From the NCBI RefSeq assembly GCF_037153975.1, contig NZ_JBBAYJ010000022.1, positions 1-64,000 of the forward strand: 64,000 nt of DNA, read 5' to 3'. The notes under the pieces were generated by a model. The model did no database searches. It saw only the letters and a list, made by a program, of their open reading frames with translations, and was not told the origin of the DNA. Positions 51,459-60,394 of this stretch are shown here, piece after piece; the first letter of the stretch is position 1, and the number at the start of each line of letters is the position of its first letter. Made by a program: the position numbers and the translations under genes. The DNA comes from Aquipuribacter sp. SD81 (GTDB taxonomy: Bacteria; Actinomycetota; Actinomycetes; Actinomycetales; JBBAYJ01).

Positions 51459-52687
51459 GCCGGCGGCCGACCCGCCGCGACGTGCTGCGCGCCGGGGCCG
51501 GGACGGCGCTCGTCGCCGTCGCGGGGACGACGATCGTGCTGGCGACGCGGCAGGCCGCGCCGGACCGGGCCATGTGGCGCCGCCCCGGCCACGCCCCCGT
51601 GCTCGGGCTGCTGCAGGCGACGCGCGAGCAGCTGCCGGCCATCGCCGACGCGGGCCTGGGCGCGGTGACCCTCGGGGTGCCGTGGGCGCAGGCCGAGCCC
51701 GAGCCCGGCCGCCTCGACGACGGCGTGGTCGACGACCTGCGAGGCACGGTCGAGGCGGCCCGTGACGACGGCCTCGCCGTGTCGCTGAGCCCGGGGCTGC
51801 AGTACCCGCCCTCGTGGCTGGAGGAGCGCGGCGCGGCGCGCTTCGTCGACCAGGACGGGCGCGAGTGGCACGGCGAGACGGGCGACGACGTGCTCGACGC
51901 CGTCTTCGACCCGCTCGTGCAGGAGGCGCAGGAGTCCTTCCTGCGGCGCCTGCTCGGCGCCCTCGACGGGCTCCCGCTCGCCGCGGTGCGCGTCGGCGGG
52001 CTCGGCCGCGGCGAGCTCCGCTACCCCTTCGACGACCGCGACGGCGACGCCACGACGCTGTGGGCGTACAGCGCCCCCGCGCTCGAGCGGTCGCCGATGC
52101 CGGGGTACCGGCCCGGCGAGGGCACGGACGAGGACGCCGAGGTCGTGCTCGAGTGGTACCTCGACGCGCTCGCCGACCACGGGCGCCGGCAGGCGGAGCT
52201 CCTGCGCGGCCTCGTGGCCGAGGAGACCCTGCTGCTCGTCCTCATGCCGTCGTGGGGCCTGCGGCCCGGCGAGGTGGCGGGGGCCGTCGAGGCGGGTCTC
52301 GACGGCACCTCGCGCGGCGAGCGCCAGGGGACCGTCACCGAGGGGCTGGACTGGGACCGGCAGCTCGCGGCGCTCGACGGGGTGCCGGGGGTCGCGGCGT
52401 GCACGACGTGGCTGGACCCGCCGGACCAGGGCCCCTCGCCCGCGGACACCAGCCCCGGCCGCTACCTCACCGGCGTGGCCGCGCGCTACGCCGTCCCGGT
52501 GTGGGGGGAGAACACCGGTGGTAACGACGCCACCGACCTCGACCGGTGCGTGGACCGCGTGCTCGGGCTCGGGCTCGGCGGCCTGTTCTGGATGGGGGCG
52601 GCCGACCTCGGCGACGACGGCCGGGCCGACCTCGACGACCTGCGGCGGGCCGCCGCCCGGATGGGAGCCGACGACGATGACGACTGA
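51455..52687 (+). CDS. Tat-exported glycoside-hydrolase-like protein, paralogue of 42476-44548
   Basis: A 410-residue protein with a twin-arginine-like signal (RRPTRRDVLRAGAG, then a hydrophobic stretch to about 30). The rest parallels the barrel of the exported protein at 42476-44548: LGVPWAQAEPEPGRLDD, GLQYPPSWLEERGAARFVDQDG, AVRVGGLGRGELRYP, LMPSWGLRPGEV, CTTWLDPPD and VPVWGENTGGND. The Ig domains and Pro-Thr linker are missing. The candidate acids in GRGELRYP and WGENTG are kept. Being embedded in the operon, it may trim or release the polymer, or act as a lyase. Overlaps both neighbours. Confidence 0.7.
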   Translation: MSRRPTRRDVLRAGAGTALVAVAGTTIVLATRQAAPDRAMWRRPGHAPVLGLLQATREQLPAIADAGLGAVTLGVPWAQAEPEPGRLDDGVVDDLRGTVEAARDDGLAVSLSPGLQYPPSWLEERGAARFVDQDGREWHGETGDDVLDAVFDPLVQEAQESFLRRLLGALDGLPLAAVRVGGLGRGELRYPFDDRDGDATTLWAYSAPALERSPMPGYRPGEGTDEDAEVVLEWYLDALADHGRRQAELLRGLVAEETLLLVLMPSWGLRPGEVAGAVEAGLDGTSRGERQGTVTEGLDWDRQLAALDGVPGVAACTTWLDPPDQGPSPADTSPGRYLTGVAARYAVPVWGENTGGNDATDLDRCVDRVLGLGLGGLFWMGAADLGDDGRADLDDLRRAAARMGADDDDD

Positions 52688-53831
52688 CCTGCCACGCACC
52701 AGCCCCCCGGAGGACCCCGGGACGCCACCGTCCCTCGCCGGCACGCGGGCGCTGCTGCTGACCAGCCACCCCGTCGACGCACGCGACGGCGCCGACAAGG
52801 AGCTCGCCGTCGCGGTCGTCGAGGGCCTGCACGACGTGCGCTTCACGTGGTTCGGGCGCTCCGGCGCCCGTGGCCGGGAGCCGCTGCGCCGAGGCCGCCG
52901 GGTCGCGCTCGCCTCGCTCGACGGCATGCCGGGGCCGGGGGAGCGGGCGCAGGCCGCCGGGCTCGCGCTCGCCCTCGAGCCCCGCGTCGACCTGCTGCAC
53001 GCCGTCGTGACGGTCGGGCCCCGCTTCGCCGACTACGTGCGGCTGCGTCGCCGGCTGCTCGGGCGGCGCGCCCGGCCGGCGGTCCACACCGTGCCGGCCG
53101 TCGCCGACCCGGCCGCGCTGCGGGAGGCGCCGGCGCTCGGGACGACGGTCGTCCTGTCGAAGGCCACCCAGGACCTGCTGCTCGACGCCGGCTACCCCGA
53201 CGTGCGGCTGTTCCCGCCCGGCATCGACCTCACCCGCTGGGCCGCCTCGCCGCGACCGTCGGGCGGCCCCGCCGTCGCCGCCTTCGCGGGGCACTACGAC
53301 GACGACGGTGGGCTCTGGGACACCGTCGAGGCGCTCGGCCGGCTCGCGCGCGAGGGCACGGCCCTGCGGGGGCTGTTCCTCATGCGGCCCCGTCCCGGCC
53401 AGGACGAGCGGCAGCAGGCGAACCGTCTCACCGCCCGCGCCCGGGCCGCGGGTCTCGACGACGTCGTCGTGCGCGGCCGGGTCGACGACATGCCCGCGGC
53501 GCTCGTCGGCGTCGACCTGCTGCTGCTGCCCGCGAGGCGCCTCGCGGGCAAGGCCGACGTGCCCTTCACGGTGCTGGAGGCCATGGCCACCGGCCGCCCC
53601 GTCGTCGTCACCGACCTGCCGGAGATGCGGGCGCTCGTCGGCACGGCCGTCACGACGGCGCCCGGCCGCGTCGACCTGCTCGCCGACGCCGTCCGCGACC
53701 TGCTCGAGCGGCCGCAGCAGTGGCAGGTGGTCGCCGGGCGCGGCCGGGCCCTCGTCGAGCAGCAGTTCTCCCGCGACGCGATGGTCGGGCGCTACCGCGA
53801 GCTGTACGCCGAGCTGCTCGGCGCCACCTGA
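52677..53831 (+). CDS. Glycosyltransferase, GT4-like
   Basis: A 384-residue GT-B type protein. The N-terminal half is divergent, with LLLTSHPVDARDGADKELAVAVVEGLHDV at about 25-53. The C-terminal half is recognisable: VVLSKATQDLLLDAGYPDVRLFPPGIDLTRW, GLDDVVVRGRVDDMPAALVGVDLLLLP and KADVPFTVLEAMATGRPVVVTDLPEMRALVG, a GT4-like donor-binding region with a Glu at the EX7E position. ATG 52677 lies inside the preceding gene (11-base overlap). It is the last gene of the operon; the converging PspC gene ends four bases beyond. Confidence 0.8.
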   Translation: MTTDLPRTSPPEDPGTPPSLAGTRALLLTSHPVDARDGADKELAVAVVEGLHDVRFTWFGRSGARGREPLRRGRRVALASLDGMPGPGERAQAAGLALALEPRVDLLHAVVTVGPRFADYVRLRRRLLGRRARPAVHTVPAVADPAALREAPALGTTVVLSKATQDLLLDAGYPDVRLFPPGIDLTRWAASPRPSGGPAVAAFAGHYDDDGGLWDTVEALGRLAREGTALRGLFLMRPRPGQDERQQANRLTARARAAGLDDVVVRGRVDDMPAALVGVDLLLLPARRLAGKADVPFTVLEAMATGRPVVVTDLPEMRALVGTAVTTAPGRVDLLADAVRDLLERPQQWQVVAGRGRALVEQQFSRDAMVGRYRELYAELLGAT

Positions 53832-53835
53832 GCCG

Positions 53836-54027
53836 TCAGGCGGTCGTCTCCTTGGGGATGATGATCCACAGCGCGATGTAGACGAGCTCGCCGACCCCGA
53901 ACAGCCCGAACAGGACGAAGCCGAGCCGCACGACCCAGCGGGGCAGGCCGAACCGGTCGGACAGGGCGGCGCACACGCCGGCGATCACCTTGCGGGAGCG
54001 GGGTCGGACCAGTCGCGAGGAGGCCAT
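53836..54027 (-). CDS. Small PspC-domain membrane protein
   Basis: A 63-residue protein that is almost only a PspC domain: RPRSRKVIAGVCAALSDRFGLPRWVVRLGFVLF followed by a hydrophobic helix ending ALWIIIPKE. PspC proteins take part in phage-shock or envelope stress responses; stand-alone copies like this are common in actinobacteria. It lies between the polysaccharide and xylan loci with its promoter towards the arabinofuranosidase 3' end. Confidence 0.9.
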   Translation of the reverse strand: MASSRLVRPRSRKVIAGVCAALSDRFGLPRWVVRLGFVLFGLFGVGELVYIALWIIIPKETTA

Positions 54028-54078
54028 GCGGGAGCAGTACCCGCGCCGGCCCGGACCGACGCCTGCCCGACGACCCGC

Positions 54079-55635
54079 TCAGCGGCGCACGAGCCGGACG
54101 TGCGCCCACGACAGCGGCGGCAGCACCACCTCGGCGCTCGCCGTGCCCCGCTCCGGCGCGTCGCACACCACCCCGTCGAGCGGTCGCAGCGCGACCCGGC
54201 CGGGCCGCTCGAGCGTGTTGCTCGCGTGCCGGTCGCCGTCGGGCGCGTCGAGCGCGACGGCGTCGAGGGGACGCAGGGACGGGAAGCCGTGGAGGTCGAC
54301 CGTCACCGCGGTCGGTGCCGTGGCGTCGCGGTTGGCGAGGAACAGCGACAGGGTGCCGCCCTCGGTCTCCCACGTCGCCGCGGCGTCGACGACCGGGACG
54401 TCGCCGTACGCGTCGCTGGTGTGCCGGTCGCCGCCGGGGCGGGCGAGCAGGACGTCGCCGAGGGCGTGGCGCCGCACGCGCTCGAAGGGCAGCGCCGTCG
54501 TCTGCTTCCACGCGGGGCCGCCGGGCTCGCTGCGCAGCAGGCCGATGACGTTGACCAGCTGCGCCTGGCAGCCGATCGCCACGCGGTCGGCGTGACGCAG
54601 CAGCGCGTGCAGCAGCGTGCCGACGACGACGGCGTCGGTGACGGAGTACTCGTCCTCGATGACGCGCGGCGCGACCCGCCACTCGCTGCGGCCCTGCGCG
54701 ACGTCGGAGCCGAGGTGCCGGCTCATGTACCAGACGTTCCACTCGTCGAAGGAGACCGTGAGCCGCTTCGCGTGCCGGCCGCGCGCGCGCACGGCGTCGG
54801 CGGTCGCGACGACCTGCTCGACGAAGGCGTCGAGGTCCGCGGCGCAGGCGAGGAAGTCGGCCAGGCCGTGCGGGCCCTCGTGCTCCTCGTAGTAGGCGTG
54901 GGCGGAGACGTGGTCGACCTGGTCGTAGCACTCCTCCAGCACGACCCGCTCCCACTCCCCGAACGTCGGCATCGAGCGGGCGGAGGAGCCGCACGCGACG
55001 AGCTCGACGCCGGGGTCGACGAGGCGCATCGCGCGGGCGGTCTCCGCCGCGAGGCGGCCGTACTCGTGCGCGGTCTTGTGCCCGACCTGCCAGGGGCCGT
55101 CCATCTCGTTGCCGAGGCACCACAGCCGGATCCCGTACGGGTCGGCGTCGCCGTGGGCGCGGCGCAGGTCCGAAAGCCGCGTCCCGCTGGGGTGGTTGGC
55201 GTACTCCAGCAGGTCGCACGCCTCCTGCACGCCACGGGTGCCGAGGTTCACCGCCATCATCGGCTCCGTGCCGACGAGGCCGGCCCAGCGCACGAACTCC
55301 GACAGGCCGAACTCGTTGGTCTCGACCGAGCGCCACGCCCGGTCCAGGCGGCGCGGCCGGTCCCCGACGGGCCCGACCCCGTCCTCCCAGTCGTACCCGG
55401 ACACGAAGTTGCCGCCCGGGTAGCGCACGACCGCCGGTCCGAGGTCCCGCACGAGGTCGAGCACGTCACCGCGCAGGCCGTGCTCGTCGGCGCTGGGGTG
55501 CCCCGGCTCGTAGATGCCGGTGTACACGCTGCGGCCCATGTGCTCCACGAACGAGCCGAACAGCCGCGGCGGCACCGGGCCGACGGTGAAGTCCCGGGCC
55601 AGCGAGACGGTCGCGCGGCGGGCGGGCTCGGTCAC
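54079..55635 (-). CDS. Alpha-L-arabinofuranosidase, GH51
   Basis: A retaining glycosidase (518 residues) that removes arabinose side groups from arabinoxylan fragments. The TIM barrel has the acid/base Glu177 in CLGNEMDGPWQ and the nucleophile Glu298 in SFDEWNVWY; RYPGGNFVSGYDWEDGVGP near 71-89 is the GH51 hallmark. The C-terminal beta domain (about 400-518) completes the family fold. No signal peptide, so it works on imported oligosaccharides. It lies 34 bases after the GH10 gene in the lacI operon. GTG 55635 has GGAGAG upstream. Confidence 0.94.
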   Translation of the reverse strand: MTEPARRATVSLARDFTVGPVPPRLFGSFVEHMGRSVYTGIYEPGHPSADEHGLRGDVLDLVRDLGPAVVRYPGGNFVSGYDWEDGVGPVGDRPRRLDRAWRSVETNEFGLSEFVRWAGLVGTEPMMAVNLGTRGVQEACDLLEYANHPSGTRLSDLRRAHGDADPYGIRLWCLGNEMDGPWQVGHKTAHEYGRLAAETARAMRLVDPGVELVACGSSARSMPTFGEWERVVLEECYDQVDHVSAHAYYEEHEGPHGLADFLACAADLDAFVEQVVATADAVRARGRHAKRLTVSFDEWNVWYMSRHLGSDVAQGRSEWRVAPRVIEDEYSVTDAVVVGTLLHALLRHADRVAIGCQAQLVNVIGLLRSEPGGPAWKQTTALPFERVRRHALGDVLLARPGGDRHTSDAYGDVPVVDAAATWETEGGTLSLFLANRDATAPTAVTVDLHGFPSLRPLDAVALDAPDGDRHASNTLERPGRVALRPLDGVVCDAPERGTASAEVVLPPLSWAHVRLVRR

Positions 55636-55669
55636 GGGGCTCTCCTCGCGGGGTGGGGTGGACCTTCGG

Positions 55670-56899
55670 TCAGGACGGCAGCGTGACGTCGGCGTGGCCG
55701 TCGACCGTCACTGCGAAGTCGACGCTCCTGCCCCCGAGGAGCAGGGCGTAGTCCCCGCGCCAGCCGGTCACCCGCACCCGGCCGTCGGCGTCGGTGCGGT
55801 AGCCGCGCCGGGCGTGCCACCACTCGCCGCGCACGAGCGAGCGCAGCGCGTCGTACGCGGGCTTGGGCGTGCCGTCGCGGCGCACGAGCCCGGCGGGCGC
55901 GCCCAGCCAGGCGCCGGTGTCCGTGAGGCCCCAGTACGTGAAGGCCTCGACGGACGGGTGCGCCATGAGCGCCTCGACGTGCCGCACGAGCTCGTCGGCC
56001 TGCCGCGCCTCGCCCTCCGGCGTCGAGGGCCAGTGCTCCGGCTGGTGGTCGTTGAGGTCCTCGACGTCTGCGGGCATGAGGTCGCCCGACAGCAGCGTCG
56101 TCTCGGTGAGGTGCAGCGGCAGGCCGTAGCGGGCGAAGCGGTCGAGCACCTCGGTCGTGCGCTCGACGCCCCACCAGCCCTGGTGCATGTGGGTCTGCAG
56201 GCCGAGCGCGTCGACCTGCACGCCGGCCTCGAGCACGCCCTCCACGAGGCACTCGTAGGCCGTCGACAGGTCGAAGTCGTTGAGCACGAGCGTGGCGCCG
56301 GGGTCGGCGGCCCGTGCCTCGTCGAAGGCGAGCCGGACCGTCGCGATGCGGCCGCGCTCGCGGCACAGCCGCGTGAGGGCGTTGGGGGCGCGGTCCGGTC
56401 CCTCGAGGGCGGCCTCGTTGTCGAACACCGGCAGGATGACGACCTCGTTGATGGCGTCCCACGTGCCGACGAGGCCGCGGAAGTCCGTGACGTCCCGCCG
56501 GATGCGGGCCCGCAGCGCGGCCTCGACCTCGTCGGTGCCGAGGTCGTCGAGCCAGCGCGGGGCCAGCGAGTGCCACGCGAGCGGGTGGCCCTTGAGCCGC
56601 ACGCCGCGGTCGGCGAACCACCGGGCGAGCCCGAGCAGCTCTGCGGTGCGGGGGCGCCCGCGCTCCGGCTCGAACCCGGCCCAGTAGAACGGCAGCGTCG
56701 CGGTGTCGAACAGCCCGAGCCACAGCTCCTCGAGGTGCGCCTCGCCCGGCAGGCCGGGCGCGTCGAAGCCCGTGCAGCCGAACTGGACCGCGTGGCGGCG
56801 CTGCTCCACCTCGACGTCGGCGTGCGCGAGCGGGGAGCCGTCGGGGCGGCGCACCGTCAGCGTCGTCGTCGAGGTGCGGTGCGCCGGCGCGCCGCTCAC
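55670..56899 (-). CDS. Endo-1,4-beta-xylanase, GH10, intracellular
   Basis: A GH10 enzyme of 409 residues that cuts beta-1,4-xylosyl bonds. The acid/base is Glu152 in TWDAINEV and the nucleophile Glu266 in LTETTL; GHPLAWH (104-110) and LGLQTHMH belong to the substrate-binding site. A short N-terminal beta segment precedes the barrel. No signal peptide is present, so it probably shortens imported xylo-oligosaccharides. GTG 56899 overlaps the lacI stop (GTGA), and GH51 follows, so the three are one operon. Confidence 0.93.
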   Translation of the reverse strand: MSGAPAHRTSTTTLTVRRPDGSPLAHADVEVEQRRHAVQFGCTGFDAPGLPGEAHLEELWLGLFDTATLPFYWAGFEPERGRPRTAELLGLARWFADRGVRLKGHPLAWHSLAPRWLDDLGTDEVEAALRARIRRDVTDFRGLVGTWDAINEVVILPVFDNEAALEGPDRAPNALTRLCRERGRIATVRLAFDEARAADPGATLVLNDFDLSTAYECLVEGVLEAGVQVDALGLQTHMHQGWWGVERTTEVLDRFARYGLPLHLTETTLLSGDLMPADVEDLNDHQPEHWPSTPEGEARQADELVRHVEALMAHPSVEAFTYWGLTDTGAWLGAPAGLVRRDGTPKPAYDALRSLVRGEWWHARRGYRTDADGRVRVTGWRGDYALLLGGRSVDFAVTVDGHADVTLPS

Positions 56900-57915
56900 G
56901 AGGCCATCCGGCCCACGGCGGGCGGGCAGGTCGTGGCGCGCTCGACGAGCTCGGTGGGCAGGCGCACGTGCACGTCGCGCTCGTCGCGCCCGGCGAGCAG
57001 GTGCAGCAGCAGCTCGACGCCCTCGGCGCCCATCCGCTGCATCGGCTGGCTCACCGTCGTGAGCGGCGGGGAGGTGAAGGCCGCCTCGGGCACGTTGTCG
57101 AACCCGACGACCGACAGGTCGTGCGGCACCGACAGCCCGAGCTCGCGCGCCGCCCCGACCACGGCGATGGCGGACATGTCGTTCGCGGCGAAGACGGCGG
57201 TGGGGCGGTCAGGGCGGGCGAGCAGCTCGCGGGCCGGGCCGGCGGCGCTCTCCTCGCGGTAGCCGCCGACGAGCACGAGCGACTCCTCGACCGCCACGCC
57301 GGCGGCCGCGAGCGCGGCACGGTAGCCCTCCTCGCGCAGGCGGGAGGACTCCAGGTCCGGGCGGCCGGCGAGGTGGCCGATGCGCCGGTGGCCGAGGGCG
57401 AGCAGGTGCTCGACGGCGAGCACCGCACCGCGGGAGTTGTCGGAGTCGACCGTCGGCATGCCGGCCGGGCCGGTGTGCGGGTCGACCGCGACGACGGGCA
57501 CGGCCCCGTCGGGGTCCACGACGGTCGGGGTCACGAGCACCGCCCCGTCGATGAGGGTGCCGCTGAGACGGGACAGGTACCGGCGCTCCCAGCCCACGTC
57601 GTCACCGCCGCGCCCGCCGGAGTACGCGAGCAGCTCGTAGCCGCTGCCCTTCACCGCACGGGCCGCGCCCTTGAGGATCTCGGTGCTGAACGGCTCGAAC
57701 TCCGCGACGAGGATGCCGATGACACCGGTGCGGTGCGAGCGCAGGCTCCGGGCGACGAGGCTCGACTCGTAGCCCAGCGCGTCGATGACCTCCTGCACCC
57801 GCGAGGTGGTCGTCGCGGCCACGCCGTAGCGGCCGTTGATGACCTTGGAGACCGTGGCGACCGAGACGCCCGCTCTGCGCGCGACGTCGGTGATCGTCAC
57901 CCGGGGTCCGGCCAT
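56896..57915 (-). CDS. LacI-family transcriptional repressor of the xylan locus
   Basis: A 339-residue LacI/GalR regulator. The DNA-binding head ITDVARRAGVSVATVSKVINGR (7-28) is followed by the hinge and a periplasmic-binding-protein-like sugar domain (about 62-335), with VPVVAVDPH, VDSDNSRGAVLAVEHLLALGHRRIGHLAG and VVGFDNVP. It heads the operon with GH10 and GH51 and is divergent from the importer genes. The palindrome CGTTATCGATAACG between the arms is its likely operator, so both arms would be induced by a xylo- or arabino-oligosaccharide. TAGGGT ends 7 bases before ATG 57915. Confidence 0.93.
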   Translation of the reverse strand: MAGPRVTITDVARRAGVSVATVSKVINGRYGVAATTTSRVQEVIDALGYESSLVARSLRSHRTGVIGILVAEFEPFSTEILKGAARAVKGSGYELLAYSGGRGGDDVGWERRYLSRLSGTLIDGAVLVTPTVVDPDGAVPVVAVDPHTGPAGMPTVDSDNSRGAVLAVEHLLALGHRRIGHLAGRPDLESSRLREEGYRAALAAAGVAVEESLVLVGGYREESAAGPARELLARPDRPTAVFAANDMSAIAVVGAARELGLSVPHDLSVVGFDNVPEAAFTSPPLTTVSQPMQRMGAEGVELLLHLLAGRDERDVHVRLPTELVERATTCPPAVGRMAS

Positions 57916-57922
57916 GCCGAGG

Positions 57923-57928
57923 ACCCTA
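57923..57928 (-). promoter_or_regulatory. -10 box (TAGGGT), leaderless lacI-family gene
   Basis: TAGGGT on the minus strand ends 7 bases before ATG 57915. The operator at 57938-57957 lies in the spacer/-35 region of this promoter. Confidence 0.6.
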
Positions 57929-57937
57929 TCGTGTGTA

Positions 57938-57957
57938 AAACGTTATCGATAACGATT
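57938..57957. promoter_or_regulatory. LacI-family operator palindrome
   Basis: CGTTATCGATAACG (57941-57954) is a perfect 14-bp palindrome, extended by matching A/T pairs outside one mismatch. It overlaps the first bases of the rightward -35 box and sits just upstream of the leftward -10 box. It can therefore control the lacI-GH10-GH51 arm and the importer arm together. Confidence 0.85.
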
Positions 57958-57984
57958 GACATGCATTCGGTTGGCGGGCAACCT
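57956..57984 (+). promoter_or_regulatory. Promoter of the sugar importer operon
   Basis: TTGACA (57956-57961), a 17-base spacer and CAACCT (57979-57984). The operator covers the first two bases of the -35 box. Transcription would leave a leader of about 40 bases with AAGGAAG before the ATG at 58033. Confidence 0.7.
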
Positions 57985-58032
57985 AACCCGTGACCGCACC
58001 TGTCGACGCCGACAAGGAAGTGACGATCAACG

Positions 58033-59376
58033 ATGACGAGCACGACACGGATCACCCGGGCCGCCGCCGCCAAGGCCGTCGCCCTGGGCCTTGGCCTCAC
58101 GCTCCTCGCCGCCTGCAGCGGTGACGGCGGTGCGGCCGACGACGCCACCGGGGCCGCGGGCTCCGGTGCCTCCGCGGGGGGCAGCGGCGAGCCGGTGACC
58201 CTCACCTGGTGGCACAACGGCAACCAGGACCCGGCGCTGTCCTACTGGCAGGGCGTCGCCGACGCCTACGAGGAGGAGAACCCGAACGTCACCATCGAGA
58301 TCAGCGCGCTGCAGAACGAGGACCTGCGGACCCGGCTCACCGCCGCGCTGCAGTCCAACGACCCGCCGGACCTGTTCCAGCAGTGGGGTGGCGGCGAGAT
58401 GCAGCAGCAGGTCGACGCCGGGCTGCTCATGCCGCTGGACGAGGAGATCCCGGACACGATCGAGGCCATCGGCGGCAGCGCCGCCGGCTGGCAGGTCGAG
58501 GGCCAGACCTACGGCCTGCCGTTCAGCCTCGGCGTGGTCGGCGTCTGGTACAACCAGGCGCTCTTCGAGGAGGCCGGCATCACCGACCCGCCGGAGACCG
58601 TCGAGGAGTTCCTCGACGTCGTCCAGCAGCTGAAGGACGCCGGCATCACCCCCGCCGCCGTCGGCGCCGCCGACCAGTGGCCCGCCGCGCACTGGTGGTA
58701 CTACGCGGCCGTCCGCGAGTGCGACCAGGCGGTGCTGGAGGAGGCCGGGCGCACGTTCGACTTCTCCGACCCGTGCTTCGTGCGCGCCGGCGAGCTCGTC
58801 CAGACCATCGTCCAGGCGGAGCCCTTCAACGAGGGCTTCCTCGGCACGTCGGCCCAGCAGGGCGCGACGAGCTCCGCGGGCCTGCTCGCCAACGGCGAGG
58901 TCGCGATGGAGCTCATGGGCCACTGGAACCCCAGCGTCATGGCGGGGCTCACCCCGGACCAGGAGGGCCTCGGCGAGGACCTCGGCTGGTTCCCGTTCCC
59001 CACGAGCTCCACCGGCGAGGGTGAGCCCACCGCGACCCTCGGCGGCGGCGACGGGTACTCGTGCTCGGCGTCCGCGCCGCCGGAGTGCACCGACTTCCTC
59101 GCGTTCGTGCTCAACGAGGAGAACCAGCGGGCGTTCGGCGAGACCGGCGTCGGCATCCCCACCGTGCAGGGCACCCAGGACTCGATCGGCGACGAGAACC
59201 TCGTCGAGCTCGTGTCCGTCCGTGACGAGGCGCCGTACACGCAGCTGTACCTCGACACGGCCTACGGGCCCAACATCGGTGGCGCCCTCAACGAGGCGGT
59301 CGCCCAGCTCTTCGCCGGCCAGGCGACGCCCAAGGACGTCGTCACCGCTGTCGAGCAGGCCGCCGCGAACGCGTGA
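58033..59376 (+). CDS. ABC sugar transporter substrate-binding lipoprotein
   Basis: A 447-residue solute-binding protein (family 1, CUT1 type). The lipobox is LLAAC with lipid Cys28, followed by a Gly/Ala/Ser linker. The mature part begins VTLTWWHNGNQDPALSYWQGVADAYEEENPNVTIEI and includes DLFQQWGGGEMQQQVDAG, aromatic residues for sugar stacking, and WPAAHWWYYAAVRECDQ. The neighbouring xylanase, arabinofuranosidase and GH3 genes indicate xylo- or arabinoxylo-oligosaccharides as ligand. First gene of the importer operon under the operator promoter. Confidence 0.92.
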   Translation: MTSTTRITRAAAAKAVALGLGLTLLAACSGDGGAADDATGAAGSGASAGGSGEPVTLTWWHNGNQDPALSYWQGVADAYEEENPNVTIEISALQNEDLRTRLTAALQSNDPPDLFQQWGGGEMQQQVDAGLLMPLDEEIPDTIEAIGGSAAGWQVEGQTYGLPFSLGVVGVWYNQALFEEAGITDPPETVEEFLDVVQQLKDAGITPAAVGAADQWPAAHWWYYAAVRECDQAVLEEAGRTFDFSDPCFVRAGELVQTIVQAEPFNEGFLGTSAQQGATSSAGLLANGEVAMELMGHWNPSVMAGLTPDQEGLGEDLGWFPFPTSSTGEGEPTATLGGGDGYSCSASAPPECTDFLAFVLNEENQRAFGETGVGIPTVQGTQDSIGDENLVELVSVRDEAPYTQLYLDTAYGPNIGGALNEAVAQLFAGQATPKDVVTAVEQAAANA

Positions 59377-59383
59377 CGCGCCT

Positions 59384-60394
59384 GTGAGCACCCCCTCCCT
59401 CACGAGCGAGGCTGCCGGCCGTGCCCCTGCACGGCCGGCGGCCCCCGCCCGGCGCCGGCGGAGCCCGCTGAGCAACGACTGGCAGCGGCGCGCAGAGGTC
59501 GCGCTCCTCGTCCTGCCGGCGCTCGCGCTGTTCCTGCTGTTCGTCGTGCTGCCGATGGTCCAGGCCGCGTACTACAGCATCTACAACTGGAACGGCCTGG
59601 AGGCGCGCGACCAGATCATCGGCCTCGGCAACTACGAGCAGGTGCTCGGCGACCCGGAGTTCCGCCGGGCCGTCTGGCACAACCTCGTCATCGTCGTGCT
59701 GTCGATCGTCGTGCAGCTGCCGCTCGGGCTCGGCATCGCGCTGCTGCTCAACCGCGAGATCCGCGGGCGCGGGCTGCTGCGCACCGTCGTCTTCGTCCCC
59801 TACGTGCTCGCCGAGGTCGTCGCCGGCGTCATCTGGCTGCTCATGCTGCAGCCGAACGGCTTCGTCGACGAGACGCTCCGGCTGGTCGGCCTCGACGGCC
59901 TGCGCCAGCTGTGGCTCGGCGACACCGACGTCGTGCTGTTCACCCTGCTCGTCGTGCTGACGTGGAAGTACGTCGGCTTCGCGATCATCCTGTTCCTCGC
60001 GGGGCTGCAGGGCGTGCCGCAGGACCTGCACGAGGCGGCCGCCCTCGACGGCGCCTCGTGGTGGCAGACGCAGCGCAGCATCACGATCCCCCTGCTGGGA
60101 CCGACGATCCGGATCTGGGTCTTCCTGTCGATGATCGGCTCGCTCCAGCTCTTCGACATGGTGTGGATCATGACGGGCGGGGGCCCCGCCGGGGCCAGCA
60201 GCACCATGGCCACCTACCTCGTGTCGCAGGGCTTCGAGCGCTTCCGCTTCGGCTACGGCTCCGCCGTCGCCGTGTGCCTGTTCGCCATCTCGTTCCTGCT
60301 CGCCATCACCTACCAGCAGCTCGTGCTGCGCCGCGACAACGCCGACTCGTCCTCGCGGGCCGGCGCCGGGCGCAGCCGCCGGAGGGGCCGATGA
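59384..60394 (+). CDS. ABC sugar transporter permease 1
   Basis: A 336-residue CUT1-type permease of the MalF group. An Arg/Pro/Ala-rich N-terminus is followed by six hydrophobic helices; the conserved EAA loop is EAAALDGASWWQTQRSITIPLLGPT (about 217-241), which contacts the ATPase. A basic tail ends the protein. It starts 7 bases after the binding-protein gene and overlaps the next permease by ATGA. Confidence 0.92.
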   Translation: MSTPSLTSEAAGRAPARPAAPARRRRSPLSNDWQRRAEVALLVLPALALFLLFVVLPMVQAAYYSIYNWNGLEARDQIIGLGNYEQVLGDPEFRRAVWHNLVIVVLSIVVQLPLGLGIALLLNREIRGRGLLRTVVFVPYVLAEVVAGVIWLLMLQPNGFVDETLRLVGLDGLRQLWLGDTDVVLFTLLVVLTWKYVGFAIILFLAGLQGVPQDLHEAAALDGASWWQTQRSITIPLLGPTIRIWVFLSMIGSLQLFDMVWIMTGGGPAGASSTMATYLVSQGFERFRFGYGSAVAVCLFAISFLLAITYQQLVLRRDNADSSSRAGAGRSRRRGR

